Assembly: GCF_013839425.1 (NCBI RefSeq)
Contig: NZ_JACDNP010000001.1
Coordinates: forward strand, 1 to 64,000
Reading direction: 5' to 3'
DNA: 64,000 bases
From: Halorhabdus salina
GTDB taxonomy: Archaea; Halobacteriota; Halobacteria; Halobacteriales; Haloarculaceae
The notes under the pieces are model-generated. The model did not search any database. It saw nothing but the letters and a program-made list of their open reading frames with translations, and was not told where the DNA came from. Below are positions 51,823-61,586 of the stretch, one piece after another. The translations under genes and the position numbers were made by a program. Each line of letters starts with the position of its first letter. The stretch's first letter is position 1.

Positions 51823-52257
51823 TCAGTCCAGAATATTGTCGAGAAACGACACCCACCGCCGATTGCTCTCGACATCTTGTTGTCGGGCATTTTCGGCGAG
51901 ATCCGGCTCGTGGAGGTTTTGTAGGGCCGCGAGTGCTCGATCGATCCCGACGATCGAATCAGCCAGTGCCTCGGCTTCGGAGGTAGTCAAGTCAGCCGAT
52001 TCGAGCCGCTCCGTTCGTGTTGATCGCTCGGCGGTTAGCTTGCGGCGGACTTCACGGACGCGGTCGCGTAACTCCGGGGGAACAGTTCCCTGGCGTTTGG
52101 TCTCCCAGACAAATTCCTTCAAGTTCATCTCTGTCCCCTGGATCTGGACTGCCGTCGGGAGCTGTTGGCCGACGGTCGCCGTCTTTCGCTTGATGCGTTC
52201 GAGTAACTCCTCGCGTCGTCGGTCAGTTAGAACGTCCTCGTCTCCCGTTTCGCCCAT
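51823..52257 (-). CDS. Conserved haloarchaeal helical protein (DUF5788-like)
   Basis: 144 aa, charged and helical: 'RRREELLERIKRKTATVGQQ', 'PTAVQIQGTEMNLKEFVWET', and a C-terminal 'ESNRRWVSFLDNILD'. The family assignment is from memory and not certain. Function unknown. Convergent with the MMPL gene, 23 bases between stops. Confidence 0.7.
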   Translation of the reverse strand: MGETGDEDVLTDRRREELLERIKRKTATVGQQLPTAVQIQGTEMNLKEFVWETKRQGTVPPELRDRVREVRRKLTAERSTRTERLESADLTTSEAEALADSIVGIDRALAALQNLHEPDLAENARQQDVESNRRWVSFLDNILD

Positions 52258-52345
52258 GTTGAGGGCTCACAGGCGAACCATCGGGAGTCTTTCGGTTCGT
52301 GACCGCCGGTGCACGAGAACGAAGCGTCCAATCGCCCCGAGTTCG

Positions 52346-53119
52346 TCACGTTCCAGGCTCGTTCGACTGCGCGCCTGACGTGGAGATGTCGCTACCACAC
52401 ACGTACTCGGTTTCGAGATACGTCCGGACACGATCGACGAGCATCGCGTCGTACGTCCAGGCACCGTAGAACTGATCTGGCCCGCGCTGTTCGGCCAGCA
52501 AAGCGGTCTCCTGGGCGTCCTCGTCGCCACCGTCGAAGACGACGAACCACGTGGTGGCAATCTCGTCGGTCTCGACCGCATGAACCTGGGCAGCACCGAG
52601 GTCAGGGGCCGCATCATCTGGCACGCCAAAAGCATGGACGGTCACCCCGTGGCGGGCAATATCGGCGTAGACGGACGATTGCTCAGCCATGAGCGAAAAG
52701 CGCTGGAAGCCGGCGTACAACGTGCCAGAGCCGATACGACGGGCCCGATCCTCGATCTCTCGAGACGCGTAGTGCAACTGGGCCCGGTCGGTGGACGTGA
52801 ACGTGGTCTCTTTGAGATGCTTGAGGACGGCCTCATATTCCGTATCCGCGAAGCCGACGCCGTTGACACCCACGTTCGTCTCGGTAACCAGTTCACGGAG
52901 GAGTGAGCCGTCAAGAACAGCCAGCACACCGTCAACAGCACTGAGGACCGCAACATCGGCCGGGCGTCCGGATGCCGTCTGAACCGACGAAATCCGGACG
53001 TTCTGGGTATCGAAGAAGTCGGCCAGGTGGTCTCCGAGGCGATCGCCCTCAGCTACATTGAACAGCACCAGCTCCTTTTCGTGGTTGTTGATCGCCTCGA
53101 TGCAGCCATGGAGATCCAT
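52346..53119 (-). CDS. DICT sensory-domain protein
   Basis: 257 aa. The core 'HYASREIEDRARRIGSGTLY', 'GFQRFSLMAEQSSVYADIAR' and 'VHAFGVPD' is the DICT domain, a ligand-sensing fold found in bacterial and haloarchaeal regulators. The N-terminal 110 residues contain 'ELVLFNVAEGDRLGDHLADF' and resemble a second small sensor domain. No DNA-binding or kinase module, so it probably acts with a partner. It is 25 bases downstream of mutS on the same strand. Confidence 0.75.
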   Translation of the reverse strand: MDLHGCIEAINNHEKELVLFNVAEGDRLGDHLADFFDTQNVRISSVQTASGRPADVAVLSAVDGVLAVLDGSLLRELVTETNVGVNGVGFADTEYEAVLKHLKETTFTSTDRAQLHYASREIEDRARRIGSGTLYAGFQRFSLMAEQSSVYADIARHGVTVHAFGVPDDAAPDLGAAQVHAVETDEIATTWFVVFDGGDEDAQETALLAEQRGPDQFYGAWTYDAMLVDRVRTYLETEYVCGSDISTSGAQSNEPGT

Positions 53120-53143
53120 CAACCAAGGATATGGACGGATATA

Positions 53144-55756
53144 CTATAAAGCCCCGTCCGCATCGTCACCAGCCAATCGCTGCAATTTTGCCAAGGTATT
53201 GAGTGCTTCAAGGGGCGTCAATTCGGCGACGTTGAGCGATTGTAACTCGGCCTGCAGCTCGTCCGAAGTCGCGTTCGTCCCCTGTGGTGTAGATTCCGAG
53301 CCGTTGCTGTCGCTCGTCTCTTGGGCCACTGCATTGTCGAGACGCGCCTGTGCATCCAGCAACCCTCGGGACCGATCGACGACTGGATCGGGCACGCCGG
53401 CGACAGCAGCGACCTCGACGCCGTAAGATGCCGTTGCGGGGCCGGGTGCGATCTCGTATGGGAAGGCCACGTCGCCGCTCTCGCGATCGGTCCGGAAGTG
53501 CATATTCGTCGCCCGTGAGAGGCTCGCAGCGACGTCAGTCAGCTCGTGGTGATGCGTGGCAAAGAGAGTCGTGGCCCCGACGTCGTCGTGGATGTACTCG
53601 GTCACCGCGCGAGCGATCGCCAGGCCATCGGTCGTGCTGGTACCCCGCCCGACCTCGTCAAGCAACACCAGCGAGTCCGTGCTAGCCTGGTCGAGGATCG
53701 TCGCGAGTTCGCTCATCTCGACCATGAACGTCGACCGGCCGCCGGCGATGTCGTCACTTGCCCCCACGCGGGTGAACACGCGGTCGACGATCCGAAGCGT
53801 TGCGGAGGCGGCCGGGACGAAACTCCCCGCTTGGGCGAGGATGGCGATCAAGCCCACCTGGCGCATGTACGTCGACTTCCCACTCATGTTCGGCCCGGTA
53901 ATCACCGCGAGAAACGCATCATCATCGAGGTCGACGTCGTTTGGCACGAACTGGTCCTCGGCGCGCTCGACAACCGGGTGGCGACCCCCCTCGACGTGGA
54001 TGCCGTCGCTGTCGAATGTGGGCCGACAGTAATCGCGTTCGGCCGCGACGGTCGCGAACGAGACGAGCACGTCAAGCGTCGCTACGGCGTCGGCCACCGC
54101 CTGGACGCGCTCGGACTGGGCGGCGACCTGCTCGCGGACCTCGACGAACAGCTCGTATTCGAGGTCCTCAGCCTGGCTCTCTGCCCGCAAAATCTCGTCT
54201 TCGCGTTCCTTGAGTTCGGGCGTATAGTAGCGCTCGGCGCGTTTCAGTGTCTGGCGTCGTTGATAGTCCTTGGGCACACGATCGAGGTTCGCATCGGTCA
54301 CTTCGATGTAGTAGCCATGAACGGCGTTGTGGCCAACTTTCAGCGAGTCGATGCCGGTCCGCTCGCGCTCGCGTGCCTCCAAGTCGTCGATCCAGTCTTT
54401 GCCCTCCCGCTCGGTCGCGCGCAGCTCGTCGAGTCGCTCGTGGTATCCCTCGCTGATGATCCCGCCCTCGGTGATCTCGGTCGGTGGGTCTGGGGCGATC
54501 GCGTCGTCGATCAACCCACGAACGTCGTCTAACTCGTCGAGTCGGTCCTGAAGGTCCGCGAGCAAGGGAGCCCCAGCATCGGCCAGTGCCGCACGGAGTT
54601 CGGGGATGACGTCGAGCGTGTCCTTCAGCGAGCGCAGATCGCGAGCGTCGGCCCGGGAACGAGAAACACGGGAGATGAGTCGCTCAATGTCATAGACGTC
54701 AGCGAGCAGTGCCTGCAGTCGTTCGCGGGTTTGCAGGGCCGAAACGAGTTCCCCGACAGCCGCGTGGCGGGCCTCGATCCGATCGCGATCGAGCAACGGC
54801 CGGCGAAGCCACTCGGTCAACCGGCGACGGCCCAGTGCACACGCCGTCTCGTCCATCACGTCGACGAGCGTCAGATCAGTGCCACCCGTGACTGTCCGGC
54901 GTTCGAATATCTCCAGACTTTCCAGGGCGACCGCGTCCAGAACCATGTACTCCCGCGGATCGTATCGCGTGAGGTGGTTGAGATAGTCCAGGCGGCCGTC
55001 CTGGCCGCCGCGGGCGTACTCTGCATAGGCAAGCAGTGCGCCACAGGCCTTGACTTCGGCGTCAGTCGCCAGCAGCCGATCCGGCGGACCGAAGTACTCG
55101 GTGACACGCTCGTGGGCGTGGGACTCGGCGAAGTAGTCCTCGACGACGGGGCTGACGGTACATTCGCCGCCAAAGAGGTCCGGCGCGTCCGGGCCGACGA
55201 TTCCCTCAGCCGGGCTAAATCGGGTGAGTTCATCCCGGATTGTGTCACGGTCGTCGGTACTGGTCGCGTAGAAATCGCCGGTCGAAACGTCGAGGACGGC
55301 CACGCCAAAGCGACCCTCGGCCGCCACGAGCGCGGCGACGTAGTTGTTCTCGGCCCCACCCAGCAGTTCGTCTTCGGTGAGCGTCCCCGGCGTGATGATC
55401 CGCGTGACGGCCCGATCCACGACGCCACTGACCGCGTCTGGGTCCTCGACTTGCTCGGCGATAGCCACACGATAGCCTGCATCCAGCAGTTTCTCGACGT
55501 AGGACTCGGCGTTGTCGATCGGAACGCCGGTCATGGCGTACGTGCCGGTCGAGTCTTCACGTTCGGTAAGCGTTACCTCACAGACCCGCGCGAGAACATC
55601 GGCAGCGTCACAGAACGCCTTGTAGAAGTCTCCCGACTGAAACAGGACCAGCGCGTCGTCGTAGCGCTCGGTCACCTCGACGTACTGGCTCAACATCGGC
55701 GTGAGTTCCTCGCGCCGCTCGGCCATCTTGGCCGGCGGCCCCAGCGCCGCGTCCAT
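53144..55756 (-). CDS. mutS: DNA mismatch repair protein MutS (MutS1 type) with altered FxE motif
   Basis: 870 aa, full length. Domain I '[18 protein letters not shown]' (residues 39-56): the mismatch-reading Phe-x-Glu of MutS is F44-Y45-K46 here. Connector and lever domains follow, then clamp '[14 protein letters not shown]' near 473. The ATPase has Walker A '[15 protein letters not shown]' (619-633), '[17 protein letters not shown]', Walker B '[14 protein letters not shown]' and 'FATHHHEL'. The C-terminal helix pair is preceded by a Ser/Gln-rich linker. Haloarchaea carry several mutS paralogues; no mutL is adjacent. Start at 55756 matches the family. Confidence 0.9.
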   Translation of the reverse strand: MDAALGPPAKMAERREELTPMLSQYVEVTERYDDALVLFQSGDFYKAFCDAADVLARVCEVTLTEREDSTGTYAMTGVPIDNAESYVEKLLDAGYRVAIAEQVEDPDAVSGVVDRAVTRIITPGTLTEDELLGGAENNYVAALVAAEGRFGVAVLDVSTGDFYATSTDDRDTIRDELTRFSPAEGIVGPDAPDLFGGECTVSPVVEDYFAESHAHERVTEYFGPPDRLLATDAEVKACGALLAYAEYARGGQDGRLDYLNHLTRYDPREYMVLDAVALESLEIFERRTVTGGTDLTLVDVMDETACALGRRRLTEWLRRPLLDRDRIEARHAAVGELVSALQTRERLQALLADVYDIERLISRVSRSRADARDLRSLKDTLDVIPELRAALADAGAPLLADLQDRLDELDDVRGLIDDAIAPDPPTEITEGGIISEGYHERLDELRATEREGKDWIDDLEARERERTGIDSLKVGHNAVHGYYIEVTDANLDRVPKDYQRRQTLKRAERYYTPELKEREDEILRAESQAEDLEYELFVEVREQVAAQSERVQAVADAVATLDVLVSFATVAAERDYCRPTFDSDGIHVEGGRHPVVERAEDQFVPNDVDLDDDAFLAVITGPNMSGKSTYMRQVGLIAILAQAGSFVPAASATLRIVDRVFTRVGASDDIAGGRSTFMVEMSELATILDQASTDSLVLLDEVGRGTSTTDGLAIARAVTEYIHDDVGATTLFATHHHELTDVAASLSRATNMHFRTDRESGDVAFPYEIAPGPATASYGVEVAAVAGVPDPVVDRSRGLLDAQARLDNAVAQETSDSNGSESTPQGTNATSDELQAELQSLNVAELTPLEALNTLAKLQRLAGDDADGAL

Positions 55757-55856
55757 GCCCGAGTGAGTACGCCCCAGCGGACAAATACCCGTTGGTCGCC
55801 GGTCGTTGTCGTCGTGCCTCCACAGCGTTGTGGAGTCCAGACAATATCGACTGGTA

Positions 55857-55863
55857 TTTAAAT
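55857..55863 (+). promoter_or_regulatory. TATA box of the CGVC thioredoxin
   Basis: TTTAAAT centred 25 bases before the ATG at 55885, predicting a leaderless transcript. Confidence 0.5.
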
Positions 55864-55884
55864 CTTGGGCACCGAGTGAAAGTA

Positions 55885-56238
55885 ATGGCAGCCACACGCT
55901 ACGACGCGACGGACCCACCCAAACGCCCGGTCGCACTCGAAGACGAAGCCGATCTCGACGCGCTCGTCGAGACCTACGGGACCGTCCTCGTCGAGTTCTA
56001 CACGGACGGGTGTGGCGTCTGTGCGTCGATGGAACCTGTGTTGGGGATCGTCTCCCAGGAAAGCGATGCCGTGATCGCGACGGTCAACCCGCGGGACGAT
56101 CCGCCGCTGGTCGATCGCTTCGACGTGCGTAGCGTCCCGCTGCTGGTCGTCTTCCGGAACGGCGAACCTGTCAAACGCGTCGCTGACGGGTTCCAACCTG
56201 CCGAGGACGTACTCGAACTACTCGACGACACAGTCTGA
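55885..56238 (+). CDS. Thioredoxin-family protein with CGVC active site
   Basis: 117 aa. '[20 protein letters not shown]' is the thioredoxin active-site helix with C-G-V-C in place of C-G-P-C, and '[16 protein letters not shown]' carries the cis-Pro. The Pro-to-Val change usually alters redox potential, so it may be an oxidant or an isomerase-like protein rather than a general reductant. Divergent from mutS, 128 bases between starts. Confidence 0.85.
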   Translation: MAATRYDATDPPKRPVALEDEADLDALVETYGTVLVEFYTDGCGVCASMEPVLGIVSQESDAVIATVNPRDDPPLVDRFDVRSVPLLVVFRNGEPVKRVADGFQPAEDVLELLDDTV

Positions 56239-56423
56239 CCGCAGGGCGAGCAGTCCCTATCTCCGTCAACGAGGAGATGGCCGTCAGCGGCAGCCTGTGT
56301 CAGTTCCTCGATCGGCAGGTCATTGACGGCCTGGCGACGTGCCGTCGCGAACGCCTCCGCAACGGTCGTCCCATCGGGACGGAACTGATAAATAGGACGT
56401 CGGATCGCGAACGACTCGTTCAC
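55998..56423 (-). CDS. Possible small protein antisense to the thioredoxin 3' end
   Basis: Frame of 141 codons starting at 56423. The first 65 residues lie in the gap after the CGVC thioredoxin and look protein-like ('[20 protein letters not shown]', '[20 protein letters not shown]'). The rest is antisense to the thioredoxin and Ser-rich. Either a real short protein whose 3' end has been lost, or a chance frame. Confidence 0.25.
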   Translation of the reverse strand: MNESFAIRRPIYQFRPDGTTVAEAFATARRQAVNDLPIEELTQAAADGHLLVDGDRDCSPCGQTVSSSSSSTSSAGWNPSATRLTGSPFRKTTSSGTLRTSKRSTSGGSSRGLTVAITASLSWETIPNTGSIDAQTPHPSV

Positions 56424-56459
56424 CGCGAGTTCCTTGCACGATTCGGACCGACGGAAGCC

Positions 56460-57188
56460 TCAATCTGTATTTCGAATCACGAGAATCGAGACGCCAGAGA
56501 CGAGCGTCACGGCGACGACGTGGCCGACTAAGGCCGCGGCAAGGAAGATGTGATCAGTGACGAACGGAACCAACGCGAGTTGGGTCCAGGCGAAGGCGAT
56601 AGTGATCGCGTCGATACGGACGAGTTCCTCGGCGGTAGCAGAATCGACAGTGTCGCCCAGTGCCACGCTTCGCCAGAGACCGACGAGACTCGCCCACCAC
56701 CCAGTTCCAATCCGGTAACAGACGTCCCACAAGACGAGCAGCGTGAAGAACACGGCTGGAGCGGGTAGCGGGTCACCGAGCAAGTCGGCGAGCAGCGTCG
56801 TCCCGCCCGAGCGTGGATCGATCACGAACAGGTACGTGAGTAGTGCGATGAACGATCCCAGGCCCAGGACGATTTCGATACCGGAGCCGAACAACACCTG
56901 GGTGTACCGTTTCGGGACATCGAGGCGGCGAATTCGCCGACCGATCGTCAACAGAAAGACGCTGCCGGCAGCGGCGATCACGACGGCTGTGGTTCCGGCA
57001 AGCAACCCATCCCAGCGGCTGTAGCCGATCGCGAGAACGAGCACGCCAGCCTCGAAGACGAGCAACTGAACGAGCAACGCGACCGTCCGCGTCAGTTCGA
57101 CACCGGGGATCGACCCGGCGATACTCTCGTACACCCAGCGCTCGGGGGGTCGGTCGGGCGGCCCCTGGCCCGAAGCGGAACCAGTCAT
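56460..57188 (-). CDS. Multi-helix membrane protein, function unknown
   Basis: 242 aa with about six hydrophobic segments, e.g. 'TVALLVQLLVFEAGVLVLAI', 'AGTTAVVIAAAGSVFLLTI' and 'APAVFFTLLVLWDVCYRIG'. N-terminal 25 residues are polar and cytoplasmic. Its start overlaps the stop of the SDR gene by four bases (ATGA), so the pair is co-translated. No family recognised with confidence. Confidence 0.75.
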   Translation of the reverse strand: MTGSASGQGPPDRPPERWVYESIAGSIPGVELTRTVALLVQLLVFEAGVLVLAIGYSRWDGLLAGTTAVVIAAAGSVFLLTIGRRIRRLDVPKRYTQVLFGSGIEIVLGLGSFIALLTYLFVIDPRSGGTTLLADLLGDPLPAPAVFFTLLVLWDVCYRIGTGWWASLVGLWRSVALGDTVDSATAEELVRIDAITIAFAWTQLALVPFVTDHIFLAAALVGHVVAVTLVSGVSILVIRNTD

Positions 57189-58075
57189 GCCCCGGCGTCG
57201 CCCCCGAACGCACGCGCCACGGCGTCATCGAAGGCTGTTTTCTCGACGGATATCACGTCCGCGACGCTGTCGTCCGTGACGACGACCGGGTTCTTCAGTC
57301 CGAGGATCAAGGGTCTTGAGATCGCCTTCGGGACGTCAGTGACAAACTCCACCCAGTACGAGGAGAGTCGCGGCGTCAGGACTGGCACCGGGATGATGTA
57401 CCGCCGCTTGCCGAGAATGGCCGCCGTGCGTTCGAGCATGTCACGATAAGTCAGGATCTCGGGGCCGCCGATCTCGTAGGTTTTCCCTGCCGTTTCCGGA
57501 TGATCGAGCACGCCGACCAGATACGTGATCACGTCTGAGATGGCGATCGGCTGGCACTCGGTGTAGAGCCACCGTGGCGCGATCATCACCGGCAGGCGCT
57601 CGACGAGCTGGCGAACCATCCGGAAACTGGCACTGCCGTTACCGACGATGATCGCTGCCCGGAGCGTCGTCACGTCGTAGGCCCCCTCGGTCAGGATCGA
57701 TTCGACTTCCTGGCGCGATCGAAGATGCTCCGAGAGGTCGTCGCCGGCTTCGCCCAGTCCGCCGAGATAGATCACGCGCTCGATGCCGGCGCTTTCAGCG
57801 GCAGCCCGGAAGTTCTCGGCGGCCGTTCGGTCCCGTTCGGCAAACGTCTCGCCAGTTCCCAGCGAATGGACGAGGTAATAGGCTGCATCGAACCCATCGG
57901 AGAAGTCAAGCGTCGCCGGGTCGAGCAAGTCACCTTCGGTGACGGTGACCCCACTCGGCGAATCGTACGAACTCGCGTCACGCGTCATCGCGACGACGTC
58001 GTGGCCTGCCGCTTGTAAGGCAGGGACGAGCGAACTGCCAACGAATCCAGTCGCCCCAGTGACGAGAACCTTCAT
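57185..58075 (-). CDS. NAD(P)-binding SDR-family protein (atypical)
   Basis: 296 aa. Rossmann start 'MKVLVTGATGFVGSSLVPAL', then 'DAAYYLVHSLGTGETFAERD', 'RVIYLGGLGE' and 'TLRAAIIVGNGSASF'. The catalytic Y-x3-K of classical SDRs is not obvious, as in the atypical NmrA/YbjT-type group, so it may bind or reduce a quinone- or lipid-like substrate or serve as a redox sensor. Start at 58075 gives the canonical Rossmann N-terminus; the in-frame upstream stretch is treated separately. Confidence 0.82.
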   Translation of the reverse strand: MKVLVTGATGFVGSSLVPALQAAGHDVVAMTRDASSYDSPSGVTVTEGDLLDPATLDFSDGFDAAYYLVHSLGTGETFAERDRTAAENFRAAAESAGIERVIYLGGLGEAGDDLSEHLRSRQEVESILTEGAYDVTTLRAAIIVGNGSASFRMVRQLVERLPVMIAPRWLYTECQPIAISDVITYLVGVLDHPETAGKTYEIGGPEILTYRDMLERTAAILGKRRYIIPVPVLTPRLSSYWVEFVTDVPKAISRPLILGLKNPVVVTDDSVADVISVEKTAFDDAVARAFGGDAGA

Positions 58076-58159
58076 ACTGGTACTCCGGGCCGCGTTGGCA
58101 AAAACACCGGGCGTCACTCTCGGGAGTTGGTGTTGGTGGTTGATCCGCTCGGCAAGGAC

Positions 58160-58303
58160 CGACGGCACAGTAGTCTGACATTGCAGACTCTTCCAAGTTG
58201 GTCGGGTCGTCCCGTCCTCGTTGTGAATCTCATTCTCGGTATCGAATGTGGCCCCACAGCCATCACACTCGTCGACAGTCCAGGTCACGACAACAAACCA
58301 CAC
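58160..58303 (-). pseudogene. Possible zinc-ribbon gene fragment upstream of the SDR
   Basis: The frame upstream of the SDR contains 'VDECDGCGATFDTENEIHNE' and then 'DGTTRPTWKSLQCQ', the first half of a small zinc-ribbon protein. The expected second C-x2-C is missing in this frame. The next frame reads 'CAVGPCRADQPPTPTPESDA', a plausible C-terminal tail, so a one-base loss after 'LQC' would explain the break. Low confidence. Confidence 0.3.
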
Positions 58304-58370
58304 GACCAGTGGGACAGTGGGTACTTCACCGCGTCCGTCCGATCGATATCACGTCGATCGACCTCCGAAT

Positions 58371-58378
58371 CTTTATCC
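58371..58378 (+). promoter_or_regulatory. TATA-like element for ldh
   Basis: CTTTATCC, placing transcription start near 58400 and the ATG about ten bases further on. Confidence 0.4.
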
Positions 58379-58409
58379 CTGTCTGTTAGTTAGCCGAAGG
58401 CACAGAACC

Positions 58410-59366
58410 ATGCCAGAGCGACCAGTCAAAGGGAAAGTAGCGATTATCGGAGCCGGAGATGTCGGCGCGACAACTGCATACGCGCTGATGCAAAGTGGAT
58501 CGGTCTCGGAGATCGCCCTGATAGACATTGATCACGAAAAGGCCGAAGGTGAAGCAATGGATCTGCGCCACGGCGCAGCATTCGTCAAACCAGTAGACAT
58601 CTACGCCGGCGACTACGAGGACGCCTGGGACGCCGACATTGTCGTCATCACTGCCGGGGCGAGCCAGAAGCCGGGCGAGACGCGCCTGGAATTGCTCGAA
58701 CGAAACGTCGATATTTTCGAGGACATGGTCCCCCGAATCACGGAGGGGTTGAACGACAACGCGATACTTCTCGTGGTGACGAACCCCGTCGACATCCTCT
58801 CGTATGTCACCTGGAAGGTCTCGGATCTGCCCTGGCAGCGCGTCATCGGGACCGGGACTGTCCTCGACACCTCTCGGTTCCGGAACGTCCTCAGCAAGAA
58901 CTGTAACGTCGACGCACGGAACATCCACGCCTACGTTATCGGCGAACACGGCGACAGCGAGGTGCTCGTCTGGAGTGCGACCCACATGGCCGGCGTCCCA
59001 TTCGACGACTACTGCCCGGTCTGTGAGGAAGACTGTGACCTCCAGAACCGCGAGTTGATCGCCGAAGAGGTCCGCGGGGCGGCCTACGAGATCATCGACC
59101 GGAAGGGTGCGACGTACTACGCAATTGCGCTGGCTGCGACCGACATCATCGAAAGTGTCGTTCGAAACGAGAACTCGATCCTCACAGTCTCGACGCTGAT
59201 GGACGGGCAACACGGTGTCGAAGACGTCTATCTGAGTACGCCGACCGTGCTCAATCGCGGCGGCGTCCGTCGCATAGTTGATCTCGATCTCAGCGACAGC
59301 GAGCGCGAACAATTCGTCGAATCGGCCAAAGTCCTGCGGTCGGAACTGGACAAACTGGACATCTAG
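58410..59366 (+). CDS. ldh: L-lactate dehydrogenase
   Basis: 318 aa. NAD site 'KVAIIGAGDVGATTAYALM'. Substrate loop 'ASQKPGETRLELLERN' with Gln at the specificity position (Gln for lactate, Arg for malate), 'TNPVDILSYVTWK' and catalytic His in 'AYVIGEHGDSEVLVWS'. The segment 'CPVCEEDCDLQNREL' resembles Firmicute-type LDHs. It reduces pyruvate to L-lactate with NADH. Probably acquired from bacteria at some point (inference). The start is supported by the upstream TATA. Confidence 0.92.
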   Translation: MPERPVKGKVAIIGAGDVGATTAYALMQSGSVSEIALIDIDHEKAEGEAMDLRHGAAFVKPVDIYAGDYEDAWDADIVVITAGASQKPGETRLELLERNVDIFEDMVPRITEGLNDNAILLVVTNPVDILSYVTWKVSDLPWQRVIGTGTVLDTSRFRNVLSKNCNVDARNIHAYVIGEHGDSEVLVWSATHMAGVPFDDYCPVCEEDCDLQNRELIAEEVRGAAYEIIDRKGATYYAIALAATDIIESVVRNENSILTVSTLMDGQHGVEDVYLSTPTVLNRGGVRRIVDLDLSDSEREQFVESAKVLRSELDKLDI

Positions 59367-60110
59367 AACGACTGTTCGAGCTGGCGAATCCGAGCGGACA
59401 GCGTGGGTGGACACGACCGAACAGATCGTTGCCGTTTCGTCTACTCGAAGCCATATGACTGGTGACAATAACTCGCATGTTGCTGGTATGCGACATCTAC
59501 GTCACCAGACAGGTCAATAGTAGAAATAAGGTAGGCAGTGTATACATGGAGAATCGTCGCTCAAGCCAGCGGTTGAAGAACTCAGCCAGAGCCGCGGTTC
59601 GAAGGAAGCAGTGAGAAGACTGGGCCAAGCCGAATGATGAAACTGAACTATCCGCTAGCGTCCAGTAACGAACGCCTGGCTCGTCCGAAAGCGTCACACG
59701 AGGGGTACTGGGTTACGCTATACTATGTGGAATATCGGAAATGAACGTGAATAGACCAGCATAATGTGTGTACCCCAGATGGCGACTAGATCGCCACACA
59801 AAATCACACTCCAAAGATACGCCAACCAGCAGATTAGCAATTCGTAGTCGAACACAGAGGAACCAGGAATATAATTATAAAACAAATCACTATACAGACG
59901 TATTATAAAAATATGTAACTATATTCTCCGCTGGCCAGAAGTGGCGTTTGTATTCACTCGAATATGATTATTCTATAGAGCAACCACTGCTCACTCGATG
60001 CACAGCGGTGCCGATCTACGACCGCAAAACGTTGCTCCGCAACCAGTAAATTGCTGTGTCCAAACTCGTCCGTAAAATCAGATTGCAGAGTGCGCGCCCG
60101 CCACACCACT
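59367..60110. other. AT-rich gene-free gap
   Basis: About 740 bases of low GC between ldh and a TrmB gene that ends convergently. The only protein-like piece is a short plus-strand stretch around 59545-59636 ('AVEELSQSRGSKEAVRRLGQ') that ends at a stop and has no start, probably a gene relic. No RNA or repeat recognised. Confidence 0.45.
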
Positions 60111-61172
60111 CTAGAGACGCGTAATCCGAATCGAACGGGCCCGGTAATCCTCGAGGTAGGCATTGGTCCCACCAACAGTGATGGTTTCGTCGCCGGTATC
60201 GATATACAGACACGACTGGTGAGGGATGTTCGTCGTGATCGGTTCGATCAACCGTTGGCCGACCTCCACGACCTCACCGCTAATCGCGACCGACGCTTCC
60301 GGTTCGTCGACCGGCCGGGCATCTATCTCTGCGGCGATGTCGATACCGTCTTTCAGCTGGAGGGTTGCATCGATGACGGCCTTCCGGATGTTCGAATAGG
60401 TAGTCGGAAGGCTCTGTGGCGCTGTTACATAATATTCCTCGCCGATTTGCCACTGATATTCCATGAGCGTCGTGAAGACGACGCTCACGAGGTGGGGTTG
60501 AGACGAGTACAACGCATTTCGATGACTCGAAGAATCAGACGTAATCTTCGTCGGTGCGACCAACCCAAAGTCGCGGTCCACAGCAAGGAGAATGAGCCCT
60601 GGATCGTCGCTGTACCGGATTACGTCAGCTGTTTCTTCCATCGGCGGGCCGGGTCCCAAATCGGTGTCTTCGTCGTAGTCTGTGAGTAAAAGCATCGTCG
60701 CGACGTCACTGTCGATAGCATCAACGAGTTTGTCTTGGACTGTCGAAAGCAATTGCGCCGGCATCGAAACCCCGACGCGGCGTTGGGCCGACGATATCAT
60801 CTCCTGCATCGTTGCGATGACTGTCGACCTGGATTTCAATATCTTTACGGTCTCCGTACTATAGTGGTCCCGGTGGTACCGCTCTTCTAGTCGCTCGTGC
60901 AGCTGGGTGACCATCGTTTGCAGCTGTTCGCGGACTTCGTCGGGGGGCGCAGGCTCGACTGTTGTCGGGGTGATATAATCGTTCACTACGACGAAATTGA
61001 ACGCTTCCAGTTTGTCGATCGCGTTGTACGCGTGTCGACGAGAGATATTGGACACGTCGACGACCTCCTGGACAGTCATCGGGCCGTCGTGGAGTATCGT
61101 TATGAACGCCTCTGTCTCCTTCGCAGTGAATCCAAACGAACGGATCAACTCCGAGAGTTGCTCGGCCATCAT
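60111..61172 (-). CDS. TrmB-family transcriptional regulator
   Basis: 353 aa. Winged HTH at residues 5-75 ('GFTAKETEAFITILHDGPMT' and 'VSNISRRHAYNAIDKLEAFN'), a coiled coil ('QLQTMVTQLHERLEERYH'), a PLD-like middle part ('VATMLLLTDYDEDTDLG') and a C-terminal TrmB sensor region ('GQVIA'-like strand replaced by 'SVAISGEVVEVGQRLI'). Start at the first of two ATGs (61172), about 25 bases from a minus-strand TATA (TTTATC, 61195-61200). No metabolic gene is adjacent on its 5' side. Confidence 0.82.
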   Translation of the reverse strand: MMAEQLSELIRSFGFTAKETEAFITILHDGPMTVQEVVDVSNISRRHAYNAIDKLEAFNFVVVNDYITPTTVEPAPPDEVREQLQTMVTQLHERLEERYHRDHYSTETVKILKSRSTVIATMQEMISSAQRRVGVSMPAQLLSTVQDKLVDAIDSDVATMLLLTDYDEDTDLGPGPPMEETADVIRYSDDPGLILLAVDRDFGLVAPTKITSDSSSHRNALYSSQPHLVSVVFTTLMEYQWQIGEEYYVTAPQSLPTTYSNIRKAVIDATLQLKDGIDIAAEIDARPVDEPEASVAISGEVVEVGQRLIEPITTNIPHQSCLYIDTGDETITVGGTNAYLEDYRARSIRITRL

Positions 61173-61586
61173 ACACACGGAGTGCGGCCGATCCGATAAA
61201 TGATATGGTAAGCCATGACGCAAGGGCAGACGACAATTCTCCCAGCACAGCACCCACTGACAGGCATCATTCGCTGTCGAGATCGCACAAGAGCCCTCGC
61301 CCTCACAGAATTGTGTTACCTCGTGGTTCCCTCCACAGGCCTGCCAGTGAACCTGAACCGTCGTGTTCACGTCAAAATCACCGACCGCCTGTGACTGTCC
61401 ATTGCGACTCGAGTTCCTCACCCGTCCGACTAGGTCGTCCTCCTCGATCAATCGCGCAACGGTGTTCGAGGGTCAGTTGCTAGAATCGGTATTGGTGTCG
61501 TGACTGATTGCGCTATTGGGACGCAAATAGAGCCGATACAGGCGTCGTTGACTGCTTGGGCCCTCCGGTAGCAGCGCCACGATCAG
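61173..61586. other. Gene-free stretch
   Basis: About 410 bases with no frame that looks coding apart from upstream in-frame sequence of the TrmB gene, which is Cys/Arg-rich and not family-like. Confidence 0.4.

Noticed and set aside
54731-55861. 376-codon plus-strand frame opposite mutS
   Set aside because: Antisense artefact of high-GC third positions; mutS is clear on the other strand.
58386-59468. 360-codon minus-strand frame opposite ldh
   Set aside because: Shadow of ldh with no recognisable domain.
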